6,533 nt of DNA from Pseudomonadota bacterium. Lineage in GTDB: Bacteria > Myxococcota_A > UBA796 > SXON01. Below, one piece after another: positions 1 through 5,592 of the stretch. Both the position numbers and the translations under genes were made by a program. Within the stretch, counting starts at the first letter, position 1; every line of letters begins with the position of its first letter. Under the pieces are notes generated by a model. It saw nothing but the letters and a program-made list of their open reading frames with translations, was not told the DNA's origin and did not search any database. The stretch is taken from assembly GCA_005776735.1 (NCBI GenBank), contig SXOM01000146.1, forward strand, positions 1 to 6,533, given 5' to 3'.

Positions 1-85
1 CGCGCCGCGCCGAGGCGCCGCCGCTCGAAGCGGCCGGTCGCGGCGCGGCGCCCGAATTACGCGCGCCACCCTCCTGGGCGACCCC
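1..85. other. Upstream flank with no assignable gene
   Basis: I cannot assign a gene here. All three forward frames are open through the segment because of the extreme G+C, so the end of an upstream gene cannot be excluded. The only A/T-rich patch is GAATTAC at 54-60, about 25 nt before the GTG start at 86; it is a conceivable -10 region, but no convincing -35 element accompanies it. On the reverse strand an AGGAGG-like hexamer (70-75) has no well-spaced start codon behind it. Confidence 0.3.
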
Positions 86-451
86 GTGCGCATCCGCCAG
101 CTCCTCGTCGACGCCCACGCGTGCAACGGCCCGCTGGACGATGCCGCCGCCCTCGCCGCCGCGATCGACGCCGCCGCCGAGGCCGTCGGCGCGCGGATCG
201 TGGAGCGGGCGGTCGCGCGGTATGTGCCCCACGGGGTCACCGCGGTGGCGATCCTGGCGGAGTCGCACATCGTGGTCTCGACCTGGCCGGAGCACCGGCT
301 CGCGCTGGTGGACGTGCTGCTCTGCAACGACGGAATGGACCCCGAAGTGGCCTGGGCGGCCCTCGCCGAGCTGCTGCAGCCGGACCATCGGCGCACACAG
401 GTGAGCTGGCGCGAGGTCCGGGCCTCGACGCCGGGGGCCCCGATCGGGTAG
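86..451 (+). CDS. speD: Divergent SpeD-family pyruvoyl-dependent decarboxylase (S-adenosylmethionine decarboxylase-like proenzyme)
   Basis: A 121-residue protein of normal length for bacterial class 1 SpeD. In the family the proenzyme cleaves itself before a serine, which becomes the pyruvoyl cofactor; S-adenosylmethionine is then decarboxylated to supply aminopropyl groups for spermidine. The family core is clear: RQLLVDAHAC at residues 4-13, PHGV at 48-51 and ESHIVVSTWPEH at 59-70. Aligned to the Thermotoga enzyme from memory, Ser60 is the pyruvoyl precursor, Cys80 the catalytic cysteine, and Trp67 and Glu69 are retained. The usual HTWPE is STWPE, so the conserved processing histidine is Ser65; the usual GVSG is GVTA, placing Thr52 at the second processing residue; Tyr46 stands where Phe normally stacks on adenine. 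Start is GTG, chosen because the first conserved strand begins at residue 5; only a weak GGG lies upstream. No spermidine synthase gene is visible nearby. Family membership is firm, but substrate and activity are uncertain: it could be an AdoMet decarboxylase, a neofunctionalised ornithine or arginine decarboxylase, or inactive. Confidence 0.85.
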   Translation: MRIRQLLVDAHACNGPLDDAAALAAAIDAAAEAVGARIVERAVARYVPHGVTAVAILAESHIVVSTWPEHRLALVDVLLCNDGMDPEVAWAALAELLQPDHRRTQVSWREVRASTPGAPIG

Positions 452-461
452 GTTCCCGGCG
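439..461 (+). promoter_or_regulatory. Possible promoter/start region of the first outer-membrane protein gene
   Basis: A perfect 10-bp palindrome, CCCGATCGGG (439-448), directly precedes TAGGTT (449-454), which fits a TANNNT -10 element and includes the stop codon of the upstream gene. The ATG follows 7 nt after the hexamer, a spacing that would give a leaderless transcript. The AGG at 450-452, 9 nt before the ATG, could instead be a weak ribosome-binding site. No -35 element is recognisable, so this is a weak inference. Confidence 0.22.
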
Positions 462-1337
462 ATGCGCCGCGCCCTCCTCCCCGCCGCCCTGCTCCTGGTT
501 CCGCACGCCGCGTTCGCGGAGTTCCCCGAGCGGCTCTCGGTCATGGCGATGGAGGACTACGCGGGCGCGCGCACCGAGTCCTACGAGGGCGAAGACTACG
601 TGGCCAGCGGCTGGAAGCAGGTGGCGCTGGAGCTCGGCAGCACCCTGTCCAACAAGCCGGGGATGCCCGCGCGTACGCTCGGTCCGGCCGGGTTCCACGT
701 CGGCCTCACCACCACGTTCGCCCACCTCCCCGGCCGCTGGGTCGACAGCGCCTACCCCGACGGGTGGGAGTTGATGGACCCGGACGAAGAAGCGATGCCG
801 CTGTTGGTCGTGCCGACCGTCAACGTCCGCAAGGGCCTGCCCGCGTCGCTCGAGCTGGGCGCCAACTTCGGCTGGCTCGGCGCCACCGAGACCGGGGTCA
901 TCGGCGGCTACGGCCGGTGGGGCCTCATCGAGGGGTACAAGAACCTCCCCGACGTGAGCGTGCAGGCCGGGTACGCCGTGTACGTCGGCAACGACGAGTT
1001 CGAGCTCGGTGCGATGGACATGAGCATGACCCTCGGGTACACGCTCCCGTTCGGTCCGGTCGAAGGCATCCACACCGCGCGCTTCTCGCCGTTTGTGAAC
1101 CTCGGCCTCACCCGCGTACACGCGTCCCCGCGGGTCGACCTCACCGACAGCCGGCTCGACGGCCGCCTCGCCGACCTCACGGGTTTTGAAGGCGAAACGT
1201 TCGACGAGACGATGGCGCCGTTCACGTTCGCGCTCGGATTCGAGGTACAAAGCGGGCAGTTCACGTTCGACCTGTCCAGCGGGTACGCGGTCGGCGGGGC
1301 GCTCACCTTCAACCTGGGGCTCGGGTTCAGCTACTGA
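462..1337 (+). CDS. Beta-barrel outer-membrane protein, function unknown
   Basis: A 291-residue exported protein. Residues 1-19 form a clear Sec signal peptide: Arg2-Arg3, a Leu/Ala-rich core, and AFA followed by Glu20 as the cleavage site. The mature part shows repeated alternating polar/hydrophobic strands of 8-11 residues rich in Gly, Tyr, Phe and Thr (for example around residues 77-86, 126-139 and 164-176, and the last 40 residues) and ends in LGLGFSY, with a terminal aromatic residue as expected of the signal recognised by the Bam assembly machinery. About 272 mature residues would allow roughly 10-14 strands. No enzyme motif is visible, and I do not recognise a named family. The ATG lies 10 nt after the speD-like stop. 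Its TGA stop overlaps the probable CTG start of the next gene in a 4-nt CTGA, suggesting coupled translation. The outer-membrane assignment is fairly safe; whether it is a porin, a structural protein or an enzyme cannot be said. Confidence 0.85.
   Translation: MRRALLPAALLLVPHAAFAEFPERLSVMAMEDYAGARTESYEGEDYVASGWKQVALELGSTLSNKPGMPARTLGPAGFHVGLTTTFAHLPGRWVDSAYPDGWELMDPDEEAMPLLVVPTVNVRKGLPASLELGANFGWLGATETGVIGGYGRWGLIEGYKNLPDVSVQAGYAVYVGNDEFELGAMDMSMTLGYTLPFGPVEGIHTARFSPFVNLGLTRVHASPRVDLTDSRLDGRLADLTGFEGETFDETMAPFTFALGFEVQSGQFTFDLSSGYAVGGALTFNLGLGFSY
1334..1337 (+). promoter_or_regulatory. CTGA stop/start overlap (probable non-AUG start codon)
   Basis: CTG at 1334-1336 overlaps the TGA stop (1335-1337) of the upstream gene in the same -1 geometry as an ATGA overlap. 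The downstream frame is open from 1190 (after TGA 1187-1189), and reading it codon by codon I found no ATG, GTG or TTG before the GTG at 1415. Starting at 1334 restores SLLGLAARAFA, a hydrophobic stretch ending in an AxA-like cleavage site. A weak GGG (1323-1325) lies 8 nt upstream. Termination-reinitiation at a near-cognate codon is the likely mechanism. Confidence 0.5.
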
Positions 1338-3592
1338 GCCTCCTCGGGCTCGCCGCTCGCGCGTTCGCGCTGGAGCTGCGGGTCGAGGCCACGGTCGAGG
1401 CCGACCTCCGCACGGTGCACGGCGAGATCGTCGCGACCGATGCGGACGGGGCGGTCGCGTGGACCAACCCGCTCGCGGCCCTGCCGGTCCCGGACGGCGA
1501 CGTGGCGGTGCTGCGCGCGGGCCCCGGCTGGCCGGACCCGGGGGAGATGGTGATCGAGGCCGCGACCGCGAGCGCCCGCTTCCGCAGCACGTTGCCACGA
1601 CGGTACGGCGACACCGGCGCGCTCCACGGACAGGGGCTGTGGGCAAACGGAACGTGGCTGCCGATGCACGGCGCCGACAGCGCGACGTGGACGGTGTCGT
1701 TGCACGTCCCCGCCGGGGTCGTCGTGGTCTTGGACGGCGCGCTGTACGCCGAGACCACCGAGGTGAGGTGGACCGGCGTGGCCCCTCGCCTGTCGTTGGT
1801 GGTGCTCCCCGCCGCCCGGGCGCCGATCACCCGGATGGAGGTGCGCGCGGGCCACGTGACCTTCGTCGGCCGCGCCGCCCAGCGGCCCAACGTGCAGAAG
1901 CAGGTGCGCACCCTGCTCGAACAGGCGTGGCCGTGGTCCCGCCCCCCGGAGCTCGTCGTGGTGAGCGACCGCGACCGCCGGAAGCTCGCCACCGCCGGAC
2001 CGGGGGTGGTGTACCTGTCCGATCGGGCGTTTCGCCTGTCGCCGGGGTTGTCCCGGTTCCACTGGCCCGCCGTCCGGCGCGCGCTCTTCGCGGCCGGACT
2101 CGGCGAGCTCCCTGCGTGGGACGCCGCGTTCCTCGCGACGCTCGCCGCGGAGGACCTCCCGGCGCCGAAGGTGGAGAAGGCGCTCGGGTGGGCGGCGTGG
2201 AACCCCATCATCGACGAGCTGCTCACCGACGGTACCCTGCCGTTCTACGAGGACACGTTCTCCGAAGCGCACGCCGCCGAGCCCGACGCGCTCCTCGCGG
2301 CGCAGGGCCGGCGCGACCCGCGGGCCGCGGCGTTGCAGGCGCGGGACGCCCTGACGCCCGCGTCGTTGGCCCCCTTGGTCGAGGCCGCGCTCTCGACCGC
2401 CCCGACCACCGCCGGCGGTCCCGTCCGGCGCGCGTTGCGGGTCGTCGGCCTGCACACCGTCCTCCAGGACGCGTGGCTCGACCACGAAGACGCCGAGAGC
2501 GACTACGCCGTGGTGCGCGAAGGACCGACCCTCCGGGTGGAACGCCGCGCGGGCGTGGTGCCCGAGCCGGTGGTGGTCGAGGTCGACGGGTACCGGGAAA
2601 CCGAGCTGTGGGGGCCGGCCCCCGAAGGCCGCGCCCTACCCGAAGGGGCGCGCCAGGTGGCCGTCGACCCCGACCGGCACGTGCGGGACGGGGTGCGCCC
2701 CGACAACCGGGCCCCGCCGCGGTGGCGGACCATCGTGACCGGGTGGGCCACCGACATCTCGCCCTCGCAGGGGTCGTTCACCGCCTGGGGCGACGTCGCG
2801 TTCCGCAAAGACGGCGACACGCAGAACGTGTTCGTCGTCGGGGCCCAGCACACCCCCCGCGACCTGGTCTCGTTCGACCTCGCCTACGTGCGGTACCTGG
2901 GGCCGCTGGTGGACCGGCGGTACCGCCAGCACCGGCTGAGCTTCGCGGTCGGACCCTCCATCCTCGACCCGTCCTACCGCGACACCGAAGCCGGCGACGT
3001 CGTGCTCGACGGGGGCGTCGGCTACGCGTGGGACACGCGCGCGGCCGACACCTATGCGTTCCGCGGGCGCCGCCTGAGCGTGGGCCTCGGGAGCGGCGTG
3101 CGCCTGCGCGACGGCGACACGTGGACCAGCGCGGCCGCCAGTTGGGTGGAGCTCACCGCGCTGCACCCGCGCCATGTCCTGGCCACCCGCTTGCGCCTCG
3201 GGTGGGCCAGCGGCGAGGTGGATCACCGCCTCCTCACGCTCGGCGGTGCCGACGCCGTCCGCGCCGTCACCGAAGGGGAGACCGTCGGCAACCTGCGGGC
3301 CGTGGCGAACATCGAGTATCGTGCGAGCGTGGTGCGCGACGCCTCCCTCCCCGTGGCGTTGGCCTGGCTCTCGGAGATCCAGGTGGTGCCCGGCGTGGAC
3401 GTGGGCGCGGTCGGCCGGACCGAAGGCACCGATGCGCCGGTGGCCGCGGTCGGCGCGAACCTCGGAATGTACGCGGTGCTCGACGTTTTCGGGGCTCGTC
3501 CCACCCTCGTCGGCGCGGTCACCGGGTTTCCGGTCTGGCCCGCGCCCTCCCCTGTGCCGCAGCTCTACGTCTCGTTCGACCACACCTTCTGA
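1334..3592 (+). CDS. Exported M1-aminopeptidase-like (catalytically degenerate) protein with C-terminal Omp85-like barrel
   Basis: About 752 residues from the CTG at 1334; a conventional GTG start at 1415 would give 725 residues but would discard a signal-like segment (residues 2-12, ending ARAFA) and the first strand, LELRVEATVEADL. Residues ~13-160 resemble the M1 peptidase N-terminal beta domain (RVEATVEADL, then LPRRYGDTG, then a WLP strand and WTVSLHVP). Residues ~185-320 align in outline with the M1 catalytic domain, but neither HExxH nor GxMEN is present: FHWPAVRRALFAA occupies the expected helix and GPGVVYLSDRAF the exopeptidase-loop position. Residues ~395-450 resemble the M1 Ig-like domain (a V-D-G-Y strand, then VAVDPDRHV). 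Residues ~465-752 look like an outer-membrane barrel, including LLTLGGADAVRAV and, 15 residues on, ANIEYR, echoing the Omp85 LGG-xx-RG-y ... EyR pattern, and end in LYVSFDHTF with a terminal Phe. Probably an outer-membrane protein with a periplasmic M1-like scaffold that no longer cleaves peptides. Domain assignments are from recalled family patterns; the barrel is the safer one. Confidence 0.6.
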   Translation: MSLLGLAARAFALELRVEATVEADLRTVHGEIVATDADGAVAWTNPLAALPVPDGDVAVLRAGPGWPDPGEMVIEAATASARFRSTLPRRYGDTGALHGQGLWANGTWLPMHGADSATWTVSLHVPAGVVVVLDGALYAETTEVRWTGVAPRLSLVVLPAARAPITRMEVRAGHVTFVGRAAQRPNVQKQVRTLLEQAWPWSRPPELVVVSDRDRRKLATAGPGVVYLSDRAFRLSPGLSRFHWPAVRRALFAAGLGELPAWDAAFLATLAAEDLPAPKVEKALGWAAWNPIIDELLTDGTLPFYEDTFSEAHAAEPDALLAAQGRRDPRAAALQARDALTPASLAPLVEAALSTAPTTAGGPVRRALRVVGLHTVLQDAWLDHEDAESDYAVVREGPTLRVERRAGVVPEPVVVEVDGYRETELWGPAPEGRALPEGARQVAVDPDRHVRDGVRPDNRAPPRWRTIVTGWATDISPSQGSFTAWGDVAFRKDGDTQNVFVVGAQHTPRDLVSFDLAYVRYLGPLVDRRYRQHRLSFAVGPSILDPSYRDTEAGDVVLDGGVGYAWDTRAADTYAFRGRRLSVGLGSGVRLRDGDTWTSAAASWVELTALHPRHVLATRLRLGWASGEVDHRLLTLGGADAVRAVTEGETVGNLRAVANIEYRASVVRDASLPVALAWLSEIQVVPGVDVGAVGRTEGTDAPVAAVGANLGMYAVLDVFGARPTLVGAVTGFPVWPAPSPVPQLYVSFDHTF

Positions 3593-3601
3593 CCCCCACC
3601 C

Positions 3602-3613
3602 GGAGCCCCGATG
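3602..3613 (+). promoter_or_regulatory. Ribosome-binding site of the cysteine-rich lipoprotein gene
   Basis: GGAG at 3602-3605 sits 5 nt before the ATG at 3611-3613. It is the clearest Shine-Dalgarno in the window and supports that start, although the resulting signal peptide is very short. It contrasts with the CTGA junctions, where no good ribosome-binding site is seen. Confidence 0.55.
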
Positions 3614-3988
3614 ATCGTCCTCTTCCTGACCCTCGCCGCCTGCGACCTGCTCAACCCCGAGAACGTCGGCGCGTACACCTGCGACCAGTACTGCGCGGAG
3701 GTGGTCGCCAAGACCAACGAGTGCGCCCAGGCCGCGTTCGAGTCGCAGTGCGCGGCCGACCCCGACTGCGGCGAGTACAGCGAAGAAGACCTCGCCGCCT
3801 ATGCGGCCGAGGGCCGCGAAGACTGGGCCGGCGCGGGCGAAGCCGACATGGTCGCGTCGTGCGAGAGCGACCTCGCGGCGGGCGGCAAGACCGACACCGA
3901 GTGCCAGGCCGAGACGGCGATCCTCAACAACCTCGCCTGCGACGACATCCTCGTCCTGCTCGGCGAGATGGAGCAGATGGGTTCTTGA
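3611..3988 (+). CDS. Small acidic cysteine-rich lipoprotein, function unknown
   Basis: A 125-residue protein. The N-terminus MIVLFLTLAAC carries a lipobox (Leu8-Ala9-Ala10-Cys11), so Cys11 should be diacylglyceryl-modified and cleaved by signal peptidase II. Only ten residues precede Cys11 and none is basic, which is unusually short for a type II signal peptide. Asp12 at position +2 would mean inner-membrane retention under the E. coli Lol rule; whether that rule holds here is unknown. The body is rich in Asp, Glu and Ala and has eight further cysteines (24, 28, 38, 47, 53, 84, 98, 110), an even number compatible with four disulfides in the periplasm. No catalytic motif is visible. It lies 18 nt after the M1-like/Omp85-like gene and 19 nt before the NlpC/P60-like gene, so it is probably co-transcribed with both. 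Small cysteine-rich lipoproteins of this style are common in Myxococcota; I cannot name a family. Confidence 0.8.
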   Translation: MIVLFLTLAACDLLNPENVGAYTCDQYCAEVVAKTNECAQAAFESQCAADPDCGEYSEEDLAAYAAEGREDWAGAGEADMVASCESDLAAGGKTDTECQAETAILNNLACDDILVLLGEMEQMGS

Positions 3989-3997
3989 CACGTCAAG
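3984..3997. repeat. Short inverted repeat spanning a stop codon (operator-like)
   Basis: CTTGACACGTCAAG has two 6-bp arms (CTTGAC and GTCAAG) around a 2-bp centre. It covers the TGA stop of the lipoprotein gene and ends 10 nt before the next ATG. A 2-nt loop is too tight for an RNA hairpin, so if functional it would be a protein-binding DNA site. It contains TTGACA (3985-3990), an exact sigma70-type -35 hexamer, but the only -10 candidate at the right distance (TATGAG, 4007-4012) overlaps the start codon. It may be chance. Confidence 0.25.
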
Positions 3998-4007
3998 CGT
4001 GCGCGGT

Positions 4008-4718
4008 ATGAGGTCTCCGGTGCTCCTCGCGCTCGTCCTCGCAGCCTGCGCTCCTTCGCCCTGGCGAATGCCGGGGCCGCTCCACGCGCTCGGTCGCGGT
4101 GCGGACGAGCCGGTCCCCGAGTACCTCGCGCGGCGTGCGGGAGCCGCAGCGCCGGCCGCGACGCGCACCGGCGGGGCCCCCACGGCCACCGCCCGTCGGA
4201 TCGCCGCAGCGGCCGAGGGTTTCGTGGGCGATGCGCGCCTGATGGTGGCGGGCGAAGCCTACCGCTACGACTGCTCGGGGCTCGTCGAAGCGAGCCTCGC
4301 CAAGGCCGGGCTCGCCCACAGCGGCAGCTCCGCGATGTTGCACGACGCCGCGCGCGACGCGGGCGCCCTCCACCGCCGGCGGCTGCCGGCCGTCGGCGAC
4401 GTCGCGTTCTTCGACGACACCTACGATCGCGACGGCAACGGCGCGCTCGACGACGTGCTGACCCACTCGGCGGTGGTGGTCGGGGTGGCCGCGGACGGCA
4501 CCGTCGAGATGGTGCACGTCGGCTCCAACGGGGTCACGCGCCTGACGATGAACCTGCGCCACCCCCACGACCGGTCGGGCCCCGAGGGCCAGGTGTGGAA
4601 CGACTACCTGCGCGCGAAGACCCGGCGCGACCCGCTCGGGACGCGCTACCTCGCCGGGGAGCTCTGGGTGGCGTTCGCGAGCTTCTGGAGCGCACCGGCC
4701 CAGGTCGCCACCCGCTGA
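4008..4718 (+). CDS. NlpC/P60-like (CHAP-superfamily) cell-wall peptidase, lipoprotein
   Basis: A 236-residue lipoprotein: signal MRSPVLLALVLAAC with lipobox Leu11-Ala-Ala-Cys14 and Ala15 at +2, consistent with sorting to the outer membrane. A Pro/Ala/Arg-rich linker follows to about residue 60. The catalytic part resembles papain-fold NlpC/P60 enzymes that cut the stem peptides of peptidoglycan: YDCSGLVEASLAKAG (87-101) supplies nucleophile Cys89; PAVGDVAFF (127-135) is the usual strand before the histidine; LTHSAVVVGV (151-160) supplies His153; His170 (EMVHVGS) is a possible third polar residue. Between the GDVAFF strand and His153 lies DRDGNGALDD (140-149), which fits the DxDxNG start of an EF-hand/dockerin calcium loop. 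The start is the ATG that gives the intact lipobox; earlier in-frame ATGs would overlap the upstream gene and bury the signal. No strong ribosome-binding site is visible. It is the last gene before the 43-nt gap. Peptidoglycan is the expected substrate, though some family members act on other amides. Confidence 0.75.
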   Translation: MRSPVLLALVLAACAPSPWRMPGPLHALGRGADEPVPEYLARRAGAAAPAATRTGGAPTATARRIAAAAEGFVGDARLMVAGEAYRYDCSGLVEASLAKAGLAHSGSSAMLHDAARDAGALHRRRLPAVGDVAFFDDTYDRDGNGALDDVLTHSAVVVGVAADGTVEMVHVGSNGVTRLTMNLRHPHDRSGPEGQVWNDYLRAKTRRDPLGTRYLAGELWVAFASFWSAPAQVATR

Positions 4719-4761
4719 GCGTACGCTCGCGGCGCCCGGGACGGCCCGTTACGGCCCTGTC
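4717..4761 (+). promoter_or_regulatory. Intergenic region with a perfect palindrome; candidate promoter/operator for the hydrolase gene
   Basis: This is the longest gap between genes in the window (43 nt). It opens with the perfect 12-bp palindrome GAGCGTACGCTC (4717-4728), which begins inside the TGA stop. TACGCT within it (4722-4727) fits a TANNNT -10 pattern and would give a short leader of about 28 nt before GTG 4762. Further on, ACGGCCC occurs twice with a 10-nt period (4741-4747 and 4751-4757). No Shine-Dalgarno precedes the GTG. The palindrome lacks a spacer and a U-tract, so it is not an obvious terminator. Confidence 0.3.
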
Positions 4762-5592
4762 GTGCGCATCACCGCCCTGGACGGCAACCGGCAACGCCTC
4801 GACGGCGGGGCCATGTACGGCAACGCGCCGCGGGCGTTGTGGTCGCGCTGGTCGCCGCCGGACGCGGCGCATCGGATCGAGCTCGCCTGCCGGACGATGT
4901 TGGTGGAGACCGACGATGGCCGGCGGGTCCTGTGCGAAGCGGGCATCGGCACCTTCTTCTCGCCCGAGCTGCGCGACCGCTACGGGGTCACCGAGCCCGA
5001 CGACCGCCTGGGGGCGTCGTTGTGCGCCGCCGGCCTCGGCCCCGACGACATCGACGCGGTCGTGCTGAGCCACCTGCACTTCGACCACGCGGGCGGCCTG
5101 CTCTCGAGCTTCGAAGCGGGCGCGCAGCTCCGCTTCCCGCGCGCCCGCTTCGTGGTCGGGAAGGCGGCGTGGGCGCGCGCCCTCGCCCCGCACGCGCGCG
5201 ACCGCGCGAGCTTCGTGCCCGACCTCAACGCCCAGCTCGCCGCCTCCGGCCGGCTGGAGCTGGTCGACGCGCCCACGTGTGCCTGGCTCGGGCCGGCGTG
5301 GCGATTCCACCTGTCGGACGGCCACACCCCGGGCCTGTTGATGGCCGAGGTCCCCACCGAAGGCGGCCCGGTCCTCTTCGCCTCCGACGCGGTGCCCGGC
5401 GCGCCGTGGGTGCACGTCCCGATCACCATGGGGTACGACCGGTTCCCCGAGCGCCTCATCGAGGAAAAAGAGTCACTCCTGACCGACCTGGTCGCGCGCG
5501 GCGGGTCGATCTTCTTCACGCACGACCCGGCGGTCGCCCTCGCGCGCATCGAGCGCGACGGCAAGGGCCGATTCCGGGCGGCCTCCGCATGA
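4762..5592 (+). CDS. Metallo-beta-lactamase-fold metallohydrolase
   Basis: A 276-residue cytoplasmic protein without a signal peptide. The fold's metal site is complete: SHLHFDHAGG gives His104, His106, Asp108 and His109; His188 (SDGHTPG), Asp209 (FASDA) and His254 (FFTHDP) supply the remaining ligands for a dinuclear, usually zinc, centre. The N-terminus LDGGAMYGNAPRALW (13-27) matches a subfamily with a D-G-G-A-M-F-G-x-x-P-x-x-L-W signature, which is why GTG 4762 is preferred over the internal ATG at 4813. The common V-D-T-G turn after the first strands is CEAGIG (58-63) here, with Glu59 in place of Asp; this turn does not bind metal. Relatives include lactonases, thioesterase-like and phosphodiesterase-like enzymes, and the substrate cannot be deduced. 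The stop overlaps the next start as ATGA (5589-5592), so translation with the downstream beta-barrel gene is probably coupled. The gene follows the 43-nt gap and may open a transcription unit. Confidence 0.9.
   Translation: MRITALDGNRQRLDGGAMYGNAPRALWSRWSPPDAAHRIELACRTMLVETDDGRRVLCEAGIGTFFSPELRDRYGVTEPDDRLGASLCAAGLGPDDIDAVVLSHLHFDHAGGLLSSFEAGAQLRFPRARFVVGKAAWARALAPHARDRASFVPDLNAQLAASGRLELVDAPTCAWLGPAWRFHLSDGHTPGLLMAEVPTEGGPVLFASDAVPGAPWVHVPITMGYDRFPERLIEEKESLLTDLVARGGSIFFTHDPAVALARIERDGKGRFRAASA

Noticed and set aside
237..1646. Long reverse-strand open frame (469 codons)
   Set aside because: It lies antisense to well-supported exported-protein genes; the product is Arg/Pro/Ala-rich with no recognisable domain. 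In DNA this GC-rich the antisense frame is open by base composition.
1186..4011. Forward open frame of 941 codons overlapping three genes
   Set aside because: The translation is almost entirely Arg/Gly/Pro/Ala and shifts out of frame with every recognisable motif; it is a shadow frame.
3985..4012. TTGACA followed 16 nt later by TATGAG as a sigma70 promoter
   Set aside because: The -10 candidate overlaps the start codon of the gene it would serve, so transcripts would begin inside the coding sequence; the -35 match is more likely part of the palindrome or chance.
2636..4189. Long reverse-strand open frame (517 codons)
   Set aside because: Antisense to the M1-like/Omp85-like gene, the cysteine-rich lipoprotein and the start of the NlpC/P60-like gene, all with clear signals or motifs; the product is low-complexity Arg/Gly/Ala/Val/Glu sequence.
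4717..4745. Palindrome after the NlpC/P60-like gene as an intrinsic terminator
   Set aside because: No loop and no T-run follows; as RNA it would have no unpaired loop and no U-tract.
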